DNA from: Verrucomicrobiales bacterium
GTDB lineage: Bacteria > Verrucomicrobiota > Verrucomicrobiia > Limisphaerales > J093
Direction: 5' to 3'
DNA: 64,000 nt
Assembly: GCA_024233215.1 (NCBI GenBank)
Contig: JACKPW010000015.1
Coordinates: forward strand, 93,787 to 157,786
The translations under genes were made by a program, and so were the position numbers. Below, piece after piece: positions 11,235 through 22,227 of the stretch (positions are counted from its first letter, which is position 1; the number at the start of each line of letters is the position of its first letter). The notes under the pieces were generated by a model, which had not been told where the DNA came from, ran no database searches, and saw only the letters and a program-made list of their open reading frames with translations.

Positions 11235-14200
11235 GTGAATGGACGGGGTGACCACCCGGTAGTACCGGGCTCCTTCCGTCGGTGGCGCTTCATCCACGAT
11301 CTCCGCGGTGCCGTCGAAGCGTCCGGGCAGGAAGTCAGACAGTTTCGACCACCCATTCACACCGAGGTCGTCCGAGAACAACACCGTGTACTCCCGGCCG
11401 GCGATGGCGGGGAAGGTCAGCCGCAATCCGCCGGACGCTTCGGTGAAGCCGGCGATGGTGATGGCCAGGGTGCTGGCCGGATCCCGGGGATCGGTGCCCG
11501 CCTCGTATTCCTCGCGATTGCTCAAGCCGTCGTCGTCGTAGTCCAATCCGGCATCCGCCGGGTCGAACGCGTCCATGCCGTGGGCCTGTTCCCAGTCGTT
11601 CGGGATGCCGTCGTTGTCGGAGTCGGCCTCGCCGCCGGGTTGAAAGACGCCGGGCGAAGGGTCTTCCGCGAGCCAGGCCAGCGGGTCGTTGCCGACGCGG
11701 TCCAGGGTCTGTCGCGCCAGGCTCTTGCCAAGGCCGTCCGCCTCCGCGGGCCAGGGCGTGGCATCGGCGAAGATGACCTCGTCGAGGGGAACCCAGGAGA
11801 GGACTTCTCCGGGGGTGTCGGAGGCCTGGGGTTGTTCCAATGTCAGTCGTCCGGTGCGGTTCGACAGCCGCCCGCCGTAGGGGCCGAGCAGGAGCGGAGA
11901 GGCGCTTTCGAGACCGTAGGCGGCGAGGAAGGCGTCACGGGCGGGGAGGTCGGCGGGATCGAAGTTCACCAGCAGGGCCACGGCTTGGGCGCCGAGGGTG
12001 AAGTCGGCCGGGAATGCGAACGAAACATCGCCACTGACACGCCAGGTGCCGTTGGTGTTCCAGAAGTCGGTGGCCTCGGTGGCGCCGGTGATTTCGAGGT
12101 ATTCGAGCGCGGGATCTTCCTCCGGCGGCGTGCCGGTTTCCAGCGGGTGATACATGACCTCGGTGAAGCGCGGGGCATCGGGAAGGGCGGCATTGGCCGC
12201 ATCGCGGGTACGGGGGGTCAGCGGCGCCCACCAGTGGCCGTAGGGAGGAACGCGGCCGAAGGACCAGCCGTTGGCTTCGGCGGGGAATTCGACGGCGTCC
12301 ACCACGCGGTCCGTGCCGTCTCCGGGGAGGACGGAGAGGAACACCCGTTCACCATCCTTGCTCAAGCCGAAGCCCTGGTTCGTGGGGTTGTGGAAGCCGG
12401 TTACCTCATCGAACGAGATCAAGCCGAACGGCGGAAAGGACGTGCCCGCCGGGATCATCCATTTCCGAAGATCGGAGGGGCTGTCGCTGAGGAACCAGTT
12501 GGGGCCGAGGGTGATCGGATTGATGCTCGGATTGAGGAGTTCGATCCAATCGTTGGAATCGAGTTCACTCAGGTAGTCCGTGTGGGCGGCGATCTCGTTG
12601 AGCAACAGGAGTGGTTGGGGTTCGGCGTAGAGCCATCCGGGCGATCCGCCGATGAAGTCGCTGGCCCGCCAGTTGCCGCCGTAGTCGAGCGCCCCTTCCG
12701 GAGCGGCCTCGTCCGTGCCCACGCGAGGCACGAGCGAATGTCCCGCGCCGTCGGCGGCAACCGGCCAGCCCCGGCCGTCGTTGTAGGCGAAAGAGAAGAT
12801 GACGTCCCCGTCGGGGGCGGTCCGCAGGGTGACAGTTTCCCCGCCATCACTGAAGTTGCCGTCATAGGGCCCGAACAGCAGAAGCTCCTCCGGTAGGTTG
12901 TAGTGGGCCCGGAAGGCGGCGATCTCCGTGGCGCCCGCAGCCTTCACGACCAGAGCGCATTGGCCGCGCGGGAGCGTGGAACCGGTGGGGAAGGTGAAGT
13001 CGATCCCGTCGGTGAAGGCGACGCCGCCGAGGTCCAGCGCCGTGTCCAGGTTGCGGTTGCGGAGTTCGATGAAGTCGAACGCGCTGCTGTCCGGGGCGTG
13101 GTACATCAGCTCCGTGACCGTGAGGTTGTCCAGCAGGGCGGCGGTGTTGTCCGGCGCTCCCGCGATGAACTCCAAAGGTGCGGACCAATGGCTGGCACGG
13201 CCGGTCTGATCGACATACTGCACGCGGGCGCGGTAGACATGGCCGACCTCGAGCGTGCCGGCGGGAACGGTGATGGTGGAGTCCGAAGTGGTGATCGGGC
13301 CGCTTTCCCACACCGCCTGGATCTCGTATTTCCACGGCTTGGAGGAGGCCCAACCGGGCTGGTCGGGCGGGGTGATTTCCCCCACGCGCCACTGGATGAC
13401 GCCGAAAGGGTTGGTGCCGGCGTAGGGAGTGACCTGGAGTTCGAGGCGATTGACCGGGAAACCCGCCGCGCCCGCGTAGCTCAGGGTGGGGGTCGACGGA
13501 ATCGCCGGATCGTTGGCAATCGTGTCCAGCGGCGCGGCCTGGGCGGAGGGGTTTGAGGCGCGGAAACTCACATAGTCCTTCATCAACTGGACGCAGCCGG
13601 CGAAGTCCTTGGTGGCCCACGGTTCACGCGGCCACTGGTAGAAGCGACCCTGGCCGGCCTTGTTCAGGCTGCTCGAGTAGCGGGAGTCCGTCATCTTGGG
13701 GTTGTAGTCCCACTGCGCGCGGTCGGCGTCGAGCAGGGTGGGACCGGTGGCGGGACCCTGGAGCCGGTCGGCGTATTCGTCGATGAGCCGCCAGGCTTCG
13801 TCCTCGTTCCACAGCAGGTCACGGACTTCGCGCACCCGGTTGCGGTAGGCGATGGCGATGTTGGGATAGGTCGAGGGCCGGTCGAGCAGGCGGCTCTTGA
13901 TGTTGTCCACCCCGCCGCAGCCCGAGCTGTACATGTTCTCGGCCCACGTGAGATCCAGGTCCCAGGGAGTGACCGTGACCCGACCGTCAAGCGGGTTGAA
14001 GTAGTAGAAGTAGTTCTTGTTGAAACAGATGTCGTAGTGGTGGATGCCTTGGACAATCGCTTGGTAACTCAGGTAGGCCGGCACGTTGAGGTTCGCAGAC
14101 CACCAGGTCTCGGTGGGGCCGTTGTAGTCGTTCAGGAAGGTGTTGAGGTCGGACTTGTTGGTCGGACCGGCGGGACCCAGGTTGTTCAATTCACCGCTGC

Positions 14201-16340
14201 CCCCTTCCATCTTGTAGAAGTTGCCGTCCGGCAGACCGTGCTCGTCAAGGAACCGGCCGTTCGGTTGTTCTGTCGAGAGATAGACGCCCCAGAAATCCCC
14301 CTCGTACTGGTCGCCCGGGACGGTTTCGTCAGCCGTGTCAACCACCCGAAACTGCACGAACGTCGTACGCACCGCAGGCACCCCCACCAGATCGAAGAAC
14401 CGGAATCCGAGGGACTCGAACATGCCCTGCTCGCCGCGGTGATCATAGTCTCCCTGCTGGATCGAGGCGCCGAGGTTCAGCTTGGTCCATTGGGTGTCGA
14501 ACTTGCGGCCCCAGTTGTCGCGGGCCTGGAAATCGTGGCCCCGGTTGAAGTCGAACTTCCACATGTTCTTTGTCATGGCGTAGCGCCAGACACCGCCCCG
14601 GGCGCGGTAGTGGATGTGATCATACACCTCGCCGTCGTAGACCAGCGTCCCAGCCCAGCGGTACAGGTCCCCTCCGTAGCGACTGAACCAGGTGGCGTCC
14701 TCAATCGCGCTTTGCCTGGCCAGCAGATGATAGACCGGCAGCCGGTTCATCTCGTCGATCGGCACGGTGAATGCCTCGCCCAGGCCGCCCGCGACGCCAG
14801 GTCGCACGGCGCCCTGCCAGGCGGGCACCCCGTCGTACACGAACCAGGCAAAATTCGGGACCGGGTCATCGGACAGAGGCGCGCGCACCTCGAGGCCGGT
14901 GGCGTCGGCAGCGGTGATTCGGTAGCGGACCAGGCGCCGATGGTCCTGCACCGCGGCGGGCACCGTGGCGGAAAACACATCATCGCCGGCCTCGGCGTCG
15001 CCGTCCTGCCCGGCATCGTTCATGGCCAGGGTGACCCACTGGGTCTCGTAGGTGGGGTCGGCCAGTTCGATGTAGTCGCCCGGTTCGACGACTTGGTAGT
15101 GCAGTTGCACCGCTCCCATGCCGTCGGGGTCCGTAATCTTGGCGGAGACCACGACCGGTTCACCGGAATGCGGTTTGCGGGGGGCATGATCCACCTGCCG
15201 GATGGCGGGCGGGGTCTGGGTGGCGAAGGCGGCGTTCAACCGGCCGGGCGTGGGGCCGTTGCCGGACGGGCCACTGCCACTCACCAGCTCGAAGTCCATG
15301 AAGAAGTCGCTGCTGCCGCCCAGGGACGCATTGTGGGCCTGGATGGCGATGACGTTCTCGCCGGCGCGCAGCCAGGTGGGGTTGCCCAGGTCGAACTCGA
15401 AGAACTCGTGGGATTCCCGCGCGCTGCCGGCCGTACCGTCAAAGGGCACTTCCCCGGCCTGGATGTTGACGTCGAGCAGATGCTGGCCGTTGATCCAGAC
15501 CTTGAATCCGTCGTCGTACTGCGCCAGGAGGGTCAGGCTGAAGACGCCGGCCGGATCGTTCACGGTGAAGGTCTTGCGCAGGAACGCGCCGGTGTAGTTT
15601 CCCCGCATGTCGTCCAACGGGGTCAGGATGAAGTCCTCGCCGTAACCGAGAGGCAGCACGCCGGTGGTCCACCCGCCGTCGTCAAAGGTCGGTTCGCGCC
15701 AGGCGGTGGTGGGGTCACTGGCCTCGGCCGTGGCCTTCAGATAGCGCCAGGCGGCTCCGCGGGGGATCAATGTGTCCTCCGACGGGGAAGCGGCCCCCAC
15801 CGTTGACGGGCGCCAGTTGCCGCCGAGGTCGTTGTCGAGGGACGGGTTGATCAGTTCGATCGAGTAGCCGGGCGGCTCTCCCACCGTGGGCCAGGGAAAG
15901 CCGAGTTGATAATCCACCTCGTCCACGGCGGTGCCCGAGGCGTCCTGGAGCACCACCCGTTCGCCGTTGCTGTCGAGCCGTCCGGTCCACGGGCCGAGGG
16001 CGTCCGCTCCATACTTTTGCTTCAAGGCCGCCGGATCCTGCGCGACGACCAGGAACCCCCGGCCGGGGAGTGTGGTGCCCCCCGGAAAAGTGAACTCAAC
16101 GCCGCTGGTGAACGCCCAACCCGCGAGGTCCAACGCGGTTTCACCGGTGTTGTACAGTTCCACAAACTCGACCCGTTCCGTTTTCACGTCGGGATCGTGG
16201 TGGATTTCGTTGATGACGACGTCGGCATGAAGCCCCACCGCGGCGCCGCCCAAACACAGGCCCGTTGCGAACCGGCGAAAACGGTGGGCGGGTTCCGGTT
16301 TCACCCGTTGGACCGGCCGTTGTTGCAGAATTGTAACCAT
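11232..16340 (-). CDS. Giant exported lamin-tail/CotH-kinase-like protein
   Basis: About 1,702 residues. Order: signal peptide (1 to about 39), lamin-tail domain (about 40-150, begins VVINEIHHDP), a jelly-roll sugar-binding-like domain (about 190-365), Fn3-like region (about 380-500), CotH-type kinase fold (about 530-900, with NFYKMEGG and VTPWDLDLTWAENM), Fn3-like region, three more lamin-tail domains (about 1095-1230, 1250-1380, 1390-1550), a calcium-binding thrombospondin type-3-like Asp-rich stretch (about 1600-1650) and a C-terminal beta domain. CotH proteins phosphorylate spore-coat proteins in Bacillus; here a surface or matrix role is more likely. ATG 16340 begins the signal peptide. 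Not a PEP-CTERM protein. The stop codon lies inside repeat copy A. Confidence 0.85.
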   Translation of the reverse strand: MVTILQQRPVQRVKPEPAHRFRRFATGLCLGGAAVGLHADVVINEIHHDPDVKTERVEFVELYNTGETALDLAGWAFTSGVEFTFPGGTTLPGRGFLVVAQDPAALKQKYGADALGPWTGRLDSNGERVVLQDASGTAVDEVDYQLGFPWPTVGEPPGYSIELINPSLDNDLGGNWRPSTVGAASPSEDTLIPRGAAWRYLKATAEASDPTTAWREPTFDDGGWTTGVLPLGYGEDFILTPLDDMRGNYTGAFLRKTFTVNDPAGVFSLTLLAQYDDGFKVWINGQHLLDVNIQAGEVPFDGTAGSARESHEFFEFDLGNPTWLRAGENVIAIQAHNASLGGSSDFFMDFELVSGSGPSGNGPTPGRLNAAFATQTPPAIRQVDHAPRKPHSGEPVVVSAKITDPDGMGAVQLHYQVVEPGDYIELADPTYETQWVTLAMNDAGQDGDAEAGDDVFSATVPAAVQDHRRLVRYRITAADATGLEVRAPLSDDPVPNFAWFVYDGVPAWQGAVRPGVAGGLGEAFTVPIDEMNRLPVYHLLARQSAIEDATWFSRYGGDLYRWAGTLVYDGEVYDHIHYRARGGVWRYAMTKNMWKFDFNRGHDFQARDNWGRKFDTQWTKLNLGASIQQGDYDHRGEQGMFESLGFRFFDLVGVPAVRTTFVQFRVVDTADETVPGDQYEGDFWGVYLSTEQPNGRFLDEHGLPDGNFYKMEGGSGELNNLGPAGPTNKSDLNTFLNDYNGPTETWWSANLNVPAYLSYQAIVQGIHHYDICFNKNYFYYFNPLDGRVTVTPWDLDLTWAENMYSSGCGGVDNIKSRLLDRPSTYPNIAIAYRNRVREVRDLLWNEDEAWRLIDEYADRLQGPATGPTLLDADRAQWDYNPKMTDSRYSSSLNKAGQGRFYQWPREPWATKDFAGCVQLMKDYVSFRASNPSAQAAPLDTIANDPAIPSTPTLSYAGAAGFPVNRLELQVTPYAGTNPFGVIQWRVGEITPPDQPGWASSKPWKYEIQAVWESGPITTSDSTITVPAGTLEVGHVYRARVQYVDQTGRASHWSAPLEFIAGAPDNTAALLDNLTVTELMYHAPDSSAFDFIELRNRNLDTALDLGGVAFTDGIDFTFPTGSTLPRGQCALVVKAAGATEIAAFRAHYNLPEELLLFGPYDGNFSDGGETVTLRTAPDGDVIFSFAYNDGRGWPVAADGAGHSLVPRVGTDEAAPEGALDYGGNWRASDFIGGSPGWLYAEPQPLLLLNEIAAHTDYLSELDSNDWIELLNPSINPITLGPNWFLSDSPSDLRKWMIPAGTSFPPFGLISFDEVTGFHNPTNQGFGLSKDGERVFLSVLPGDGTDRVVDAVEFPAEANGWSFGRVPPYGHWWAPLTPRTRDAANAALPDAPRFTEVMYHPLETGTPPEEDPALEYLEITGATEATDFWNTNGTWRVSGDVSFAFPADFTLGAQAVALLVNFDPADLPARDAFLAAYGLESASPLLLGPYGGRLSNRTGRLTLEQPQASDTPGEVLSWVPLDEVIFADATPWPAEADGLGKSLARQTLDRVGNDPLAWLAEDPSPGVFQPGGEADSDNDGIPNDWEQAHGMDAFDPADAGLDYDDDGLSNREEYEAGTDPRDPASTLAITIAGFTEASGGLRLTFPAIAGREYTVLFSDDLGVNGWSKLSDFLPGRFDGTAEIVDEAPPTEGARYYRVVTPSIH

Positions 16341-16532
16341 GATTGCGTGTTGGCTCCGCGGCGCCATGAGGGCACCAGCAGCAGCGGATGCCAGTGTCCC
16401 AGCAAGTCTTGGGCCGAAATCCTCGCCTGAAAACCAAAAACCACCTGTGCGGTCGCGAGCACGGCTGCGGACCTTGGATTTTCGATCTCCCCTTCGTCAT
16501 CGTAATCCTCATCGTAATCTTTTGGACCGCGC

Positions 16533-16587
16533 CTTTGATCAGCCGGAAGCGCCGTCGCCGCCGGGTTTTGCCGGCGCACTCCACATG
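16533..16587 (-). repeat. Short palindromic repeat, family 5 copy 1
   Basis: On the - strand this reads GTGGAGTGCGCCGGCAAAAC and continues GGCGGCGACGGCGCTTCCGG; it matches 49951-50003 (+) with few differences. GC-rich self-complementary halves suggest a hairpin-forming REP-type element. The neighbouring stretch 16480-16532 holds short direct ATCGTAATC repeats. It lies between the MBL-fold gene and the lamin-tail/CotH gene; no gene is seen in this 286-bp gap. Confidence 0.6.
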
Positions 16588-16626
16588 GCGCGGCAATTCC
16601 CGGTGGGGCCGGGTTCCCCGGTGGTC

Positions 16627-17480
16627 TCAGCGCTGGTCGCCCAGGGTCAACCGTTCTCCGGCCTGCAGCACGCGGCAGGGTTGGCCCAAGGCGTCGCAGC
16701 GGGTGACGAATTCCTCGGGTGAGGCGGTGTTGAACTCGAACATGTCGAAGTGGCACGGCACCGCCAGTTCCGCCCCGATGTCCTGGGCCAACCGGGCGGC
16801 CTCCCGTCCCCACAGGTTGCCGGCCACGCGGCGTTCGGGCGCGCGACCGTTGATCGGCAACAGGGCGAGATGAACGCGGTAGGGACGGAGACGGGCCTCG
16901 AGCTCAGGGTAAAGCACCGTGTCCCCACTGTGGTAGAGACGCCAGGGGCCGGCTTCCACGACGAAGCCCACGAAACACTGCAGACCGGCATGGTTGCGCT
17001 CGATCCTCTCATGCGCGGCCGGTACGGCGGAGATGCGAAAGCCCCGGACCCGGGCGGTGACCGGTTCGGCCTCGGGATCGAGATCCACGATGCTGTCATC
17101 CTCGAACCCGGAACGTTCCGCCGCCACCGGCAGGTTGGCGCGGGCACACACGAGTCGAAGCCGGGGATTCATGCGGGCGAGCGCTCGCAGGGTCTCGGCA
17201 TCGAGATGGTCCGTGTGGTTGTGGCTCGAGGTCACCACGTCGATGAAGTCCAGGCGCTCGGGGGCGATCACCCTTTCGGTCATCCGCACGTGGGGTTTGT
17301 CCGTCGCGGCGTACTTGCGGGTGAGGGAATCCGACAGGTAGGGGTCGAGCAGCAGATGGCGGTCCTGCCACTGGACCAGAAAGCCGCTCTGTCCCAGCCA
17401 CCAGACATGCAATGCGGCCGGATGGTTGCGGGCTTCCTCCACGTCCGCCAGAAAGGCGTCGTCCTGCAACCGGGGTTTGA

Positions 17481-17484
<4 letters not shown>
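16627..17484 (-). CDS. Metallo-beta-lactamase-fold hydrolase (UlaG-like)
   Basis: Cytoplasmic protein of 285 residues. The zinc motif SHNHTDH (His88, His90, Asp92, His93) is intact, later ligands are in YHSGDT and VPCHFDMF, and the ALLPINGR segment is typical of L-ascorbate-6-phosphate lactonase/UlaG-type members. ATG 17484 overlaps the stop of the MetE-like gene (ATGA), showing translational coupling; longer in-frame versions read through that gene and are rejected. It ends the SIS/MetE/MBL operon. The reaction is probably hydrolysis of a phosphorylated sugar lactone or ester, which is inference. Confidence 0.85.
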
Positions 17485-18536
<1,052 letters not shown>

Positions 18537-18556
18537 GGGACGGGGCGAACGGGGGG

Positions 18557-19369
18557 CTAACCGGCGTGGGGTTCGGGTTGCGGCTCGGGGTGCTCGTAGA
18601 GTCGGGCGAGGCGCCGGGCATGCTCGTCGTAGGCCGCTTCAAACAGCGTTTCCGCCCGGGCGGCCCCGACCACGGCGCCGGCGGTCAGGACCTTCGGCGG
18701 ATGACCGGCGGCCGTCAGGCGGGCGGCGATTTCGGCTTTGAGACAGTTGATCAGCATGCAGCCGCCGACGGTTGACCCGGGAGCCACCGGCGTGGCCAGA
18801 CCCGGCACCCGGATCATGGCATCGCCCACCGGCGCGCCGGTGTCGAGGACGAGGTCGGCAAAGTCCTGGAGCTTCCGTCCGTCCGTCCGCCGGGCCGGGC
18901 TGGCTTCGGAGTGGGTCCGGCTGATGATGGCGACGACCCGGACTCCCGCCTGCTGGAACGCCTCCGCCATTTCCACCGGCACGAGGTTGCAGCCGCTGGA
19001 GGAGATCACCAGGGCGCTGTCCTCGGGGGACAGCACGTAGTTGCGGAGGATGCGACGGGCCAGGCCGGAGACGTTTTCCAGGAACATCGCCTGGCGCTGG
19101 CCGTTTGCGCCCACGACCAGGTTGTGGAAGCTCAGGGACAGTTCGACGATGGGGTTGAAGCCCGGGAACGAGCCGTAGCGGGGCCACATCTCCTCGACCA
19201 GAATCCGGCTGTGACCGGAGCCAAACAGGTGCACCATGCGACCGGCCAGGATGGTCTGCGCGAAGCGGTCGGCCGCCTGGGCAATCGCGGGTTGTTGCCG
19301 TTCCACGGCGACAACCAGTTCGCGGCAGGCGCTCAGATACTGTAGGGTGGGCCCCATCGGCGGCAGCAT
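18557..19369 (-). CDS. SIS-domain phosphosugar-binding protein (UPF0309-like)
   Basis: 270 residues, cytoplasmic. One SIS fold: MVHLFGSGHSRILVEEM, ALVISSSGCNLVPVEMA and VRVVAIISRTHSEAS follow the UPF0309 pattern (VFGTGHS ... ISNSGRN ... VIALTS). Such proteins bind or isomerise phosphorylated sugars such as amino-sugar phosphates. ATG 19357 is an alternative start four codons in. First gene of the operon with MetE-like and MBL genes; 171 bp upstream, on the other strand, starts the glycosyltransferase gene, so a divergent control region is likely at 19370-19540. Confidence 0.85.
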   Translation of the reverse strand: MLPPMGPTLQYLSACRELVVAVERQQPAIAQAADRFAQTILAGRMVHLFGSGHSRILVEEMWPRYGSFPGFNPIVELSLSFHNLVVGANGQRQAMFLENVSGLARRILRNYVLSPEDSALVISSSGCNLVPVEMAEAFQQAGVRVVAIISRTHSEASPARRTDGRKLQDFADLVLDTGAPVGDAMIRVPGLATPVAPGSTVGGCMLINCLKAEIAARLTAAGHPPKVLTAGAVVGAARAETLFEAAYDEHARRLARLYEHPEPQPEPHAG

Positions 19370-19540
19370 ACCGGTGCCCCCCGCAGAAGGGAAGCGCGCC
19401 GGTTCCTCCGGGGGGAATATGGCCGGCGGGTGACAGCCAGGCGAAATCCCGGCGACGGCGGCGGGTCGGACTTGCAGTGGGCGACGAAGCTGGGAGAGTC
19501 CGGGTCAACGGCGACAACCGATACACGCAGGCTTGCGAGC

Positions 19541-20641
19541 ATGGCCAGAGTATTCATCAGCATGTCGGGTGAGGGGCGGGGACACGCCACGCGGGTACGC
19601 GCGGTGACCGAGGGATTGCGGGCGGAGCACGAGGTCTGCCTGTTCGCGCCGGGGGATGCGTATGAGTTGCTCGCGCCCATTTACGCCGGGAGCGACGTGC
19701 GGGTGGAACCGATCGCCGGCCTGCGCTTCCACTATCGCGGGAGGCGGGTGGATTACCCCCGCACCGGGCGTGAGGCCCTGCGTTACCTGCTGACGCTGCC
19801 GCGGCTGATCCGGCACCTGGAACAGCGGATCCGCGCCGAGCGCCCGGACCTGGTCATCACGGATTTTGAGCCTGCGCTGCCGCGGGCCGCCAAACGTGCC
19901 GGGACCCGCCTGGTCAGTCTGGATCATCAGCATTTCTTGCTGACCTACGACCTTTCCAGCCTGCCGCGGCGGCTTCGCTGGCATGCCGCCTACATGGCCG
20001 CGGTGGTGCGGCTCTACTGTTCGGGGCAGTCCGAGACCATTGTCTCGTCCTTCTATTTCCCGCCCCTCCGGCCCGAGGCCCATCATGTGACGCAGGTCGG
20101 GGTGCTGTTGCGACCGGAAGTCGTCGCCGCGTCACCGGTGACAGGCGATCACGTGGTGAGTTACTGGCGTCGCTTCGCCCCGGAAAATGTCCTTCAGGCG
20201 TTGCGGGAGTGCGGTCGGGAGGTGCGGCTCTACGGCCTGGGGGAACGGCCGCAGGACGGCAACCTCGTGTTCCGCCCCATCGGGGCGGATGGCTTTCTGT
20301 CCGACCTCGCCGGTTCCGCAGCGCTGGTGTGCACCGCCGGCAACCAGCTCGTGGGCGAGGCGCTTCACCTGGGGAAACCGGTGCTCGCCGCCCCGGAGCC
20401 GGGCAATTACGAGCAGTACATCAACGCCCACTTCCTCGGGTTGAGCGGTGCCGGGGAATGGACCGAAATGGCCGCATTGACGGGGGAGAAGTTGCGCGGA
20501 TTTCTGGGCCGGCTCGACGAACACCGGCAGCGGATTCCGCGGGACCGCATGGACGGGCTGCCGGAAGCACTCCGCATGTTGCGGCGTCAACTGGCCCGGC
20601 ACCGCGCTTCGCTCCCAAGCCCCGGCCTCCAACCTGCCTGA
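19541..20641 (+). CDS. MJ1255/VC2487-type glycosyltransferase
   Basis: 366 residues, GT-B fold. N-terminal SMSGEGRGHATR loop and C-terminal GNQLVGEALHLGKPVLAAPE plus NYEQYINAHFL are typical of the MJ1255-type glycosyltransferase family (related to MurG-like nucleotide-sugar enzymes). No signal peptide. ATG 19541 (MARVFISMSG) was chosen since the family begins at this beta strand; the in-frame upstream extension is not family-like. The radical SAM gene starts 8 bp after its stop, so the two are cotranscribed. Acceptor and donor are unknown. Confidence 0.85.
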   Translation: MARVFISMSGEGRGHATRVRAVTEGLRAEHEVCLFAPGDAYELLAPIYAGSDVRVEPIAGLRFHYRGRRVDYPRTGREALRYLLTLPRLIRHLEQRIRAERPDLVITDFEPALPRAAKRAGTRLVSLDHQHFLLTYDLSSLPRRLRWHAAYMAAVVRLYCSGQSETIVSSFYFPPLRPEAHHVTQVGVLLRPEVVAASPVTGDHVVSYWRRFAPENVLQALRECGREVRLYGLGERPQDGNLVFRPIGADGFLSDLAGSAALVCTAGNQLVGEALHLGKPVLAAPEPGNYEQYINAHFLGLSGAGEWTEMAALTGEKLRGFLGRLDEHRQRIPRDRMDGLPEALRMLRRQLARHRASLPSPGLQPA

Positions 20642-20649
20642 TCGCCGAC

Positions 20650-21843
20650 ATGAGTGGATTACGCCTGCTCTCCCTGCCACTGACCGTCCTGCGCAACCGG
20701 CAGGGAGGCGTCCCCCGGCCCCGGTTCCTGACCTACATCGTCACGTTCACCTGCAACGCCCGCTGCGTGATGTGTGACAGCTGGAAGAAGCCTTCCCCCG
20801 ACGACCTCTCGCTGGAGGAGATCGAGCGCATCTTCCGGCAGCTGCCCCCGCTGGACTTCGTCCGGCTCTCGGGAGGCGAGCCCTTTGTGCGGTCCGACCT
20901 GCCGGAAATCGCCGGTCTGGCGGAACGTCATCTCCGTCCCTTGTGCCTCCACATCACCTCGAACGGATTCCTGACGGATCGCATCGTCCGTTTCTGCGAG
21001 AACCGTCCGAAGCAGACCCCGTTGCGGTTGTTGATCTCCATCGATGGCATGGCGCCCCAGCACAACGCCATCCGCGGTCGGGACACGGCCTGGGATTCCG
21101 CCGTGGCGACCCTGCGGGCGCTGTCGGGCCGACGGCGGGAGCTGAACCTCATTCTTAGCGTCAACCAGACCATCACGGACGCGGCGAGCATGGCAGACTA
21201 CGCGCGGTTGCGCGACTTCCTCCAACCGCTCGGCATCCGCAACAACGTGGTGATGGCCTACCGCGAAAGCGCCACCTACAGCGTGGATGCATCGGTCGAC
21301 ACCACGCCCCGGCACCCCGGTGCCTTCCAGCCGTACGGGGTGTTCAGCCCCGGGGAGATCGAGGCCTTCCTCGGGCAGGTGGAGGCCGACCTTGGGACCG
21401 CGGCCTGGGCGGACCGAGCGGCCAAGCGCTACTACCTGCGCGGCATCCGCAACCGTCTCCTGGAAGGGCGGAGCCACCCGAATCCCCCTTGTGTCGCGCT
21501 CCATTCCCACTTGCGTCTGATGCCCAATGGCGACGTGCCCGTGTGCCAGTTCAACTCCCGGAGTGTGGGCAACCTGCGACGGCAGTCCTTTGCCGAGGTC
21601 TGGAAGGGAATCCACGCGGCGTCGCAACGTCGCTGGGTCCGGGCCTGTCCCGGGTGCTGGGCGGAATGTGAAATTCTCCCCAGCGCCCTCTACACCGGCG
21701 ACATCCTGCGCGAGGCCCTCGTCCTCGGGAGCGGCGACTCCCTACCCGTGAGTGTCCCGGGAACGGTTCGTGCCCCTGCAGGAACCCCGGTGGCTCCAGC
21801 GGCTCCGGCAAGGGGGCAGGGCGCATTGACCGGGCGAAGATAA
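20650..21843 (+). CDS. Radical SAM protein with SPASM-like C-terminal domain
   Basis: 397 residues. The SAM-binding cluster CNARCVMC (Cys35, Cys39, Cys42) and the LSGGEPF glycine motif are intact. A C-terminal cysteine set (the CVALHSH segment, DVPVCQFN, ACPGCWAEC) fits an auxiliary [4Fe-4S] SPASM or twitch domain, as in sactipeptide, heme d1 and anaerobic sulfatase-maturing enzymes. ATG 20650 lies 8 bp after the glycosyltransferase stop. Only an ArsR gene follows; no precursor-peptide-like ORF is evident nearby, so a RiPP role is not supported. Modification of a lipid, sugar or protein is equally possible. Confidence 0.88.
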   Translation: MSGLRLLSLPLTVLRNRQGGVPRPRFLTYIVTFTCNARCVMCDSWKKPSPDDLSLEEIERIFRQLPPLDFVRLSGGEPFVRSDLPEIAGLAERHLRPLCLHITSNGFLTDRIVRFCENRPKQTPLRLLISIDGMAPQHNAIRGRDTAWDSAVATLRALSGRRRELNLILSVNQTITDAASMADYARLRDFLQPLGIRNNVVMAYRESATYSVDASVDTTPRHPGAFQPYGVFSPGEIEAFLGQVEADLGTAAWADRAAKRYYLRGIRNRLLEGRSHPNPPCVALHSHLRLMPNGDVPVCQFNSRSVGNLRRQSFAEVWKGIHAASQRRWVRACPGCWAECEILPSALYTGDILREALVLGSGDSLPVSVPGTVRAPAGTPVAPAAPARGQGALTGRR

Positions 21844-21846
21844 GGC

Positions 21847-22227
21847 TTGCTTGATGCGGTGCTGGCCTGTATTTGCGAAGTTGTGCAAACTGGTAAGGGC
21901 AGACTGTTTGAGTTGCATGCCGAGCTCTGCAGCACGATGGCCAATCCCAAACGACTGGCAATTCTGGAGTCGCTGCATCACGGGGAACGCAGCGTGACCG
22001 GGATCGCCGAGGAGGTCGGGACGTCCATTACGACCGTCAGCCAGCACCTGCGCCTGCTGCGGGACAAGCACGTGGTCGAGACCCGCAAAGACGGGCAGAC
22101 CGTCTACTACCGGTTGCGCGACCCGCGCATGGTGGACGCCTGCAACATCATCCGCGCCGTCCTGCTCGACGGCATGGCCGCCCAGGGAGCGGTCGCCGGC
22201 CGGGAACGGGAGTCCGGTTCCCGGTAG
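21847..22227 (+). CDS. ArsR-family winged-helix transcriptional regulator
   Basis: Up to 126 residues. ANPKRLAILESL, the recognition helix region TSITTVSQHLRLLRD and the wing KDGQTVYYRLRD are classic ArsR/SmtB features. The usual metal-binding cysteine motif ELCVCDL is not present; two cysteines in LACICEV lie in the N-terminal extension, whose translation is uncertain. The TTG at 21847 is the first possible start, 3 bp after the radical SAM stop; TTG 21913 with AAGGGCAG upstream is an alternative. Likely a regulator of the adjoining operon(s). Confidence 0.82.
   Translation: MLDAVLACICEVVQTGKGRLFELHAELCSTMANPKRLAILESLHHGERSVTGIAEEVGTSITTVSQHLRLLRDKHVVETRKDGQTVYYRLRDPRMVDACNIIRAVLLDGMAAQGAVAGRERESGSR

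Noticed and set aside
20650..22227. RiPP biosynthesis locus around the SPASM radical SAM gene
   Set aside because: No precursor-like small ORF, leader-peptidase, RRE domain or exporter is seen; neighbours are a glycosyltransferase and an ArsR regulator.
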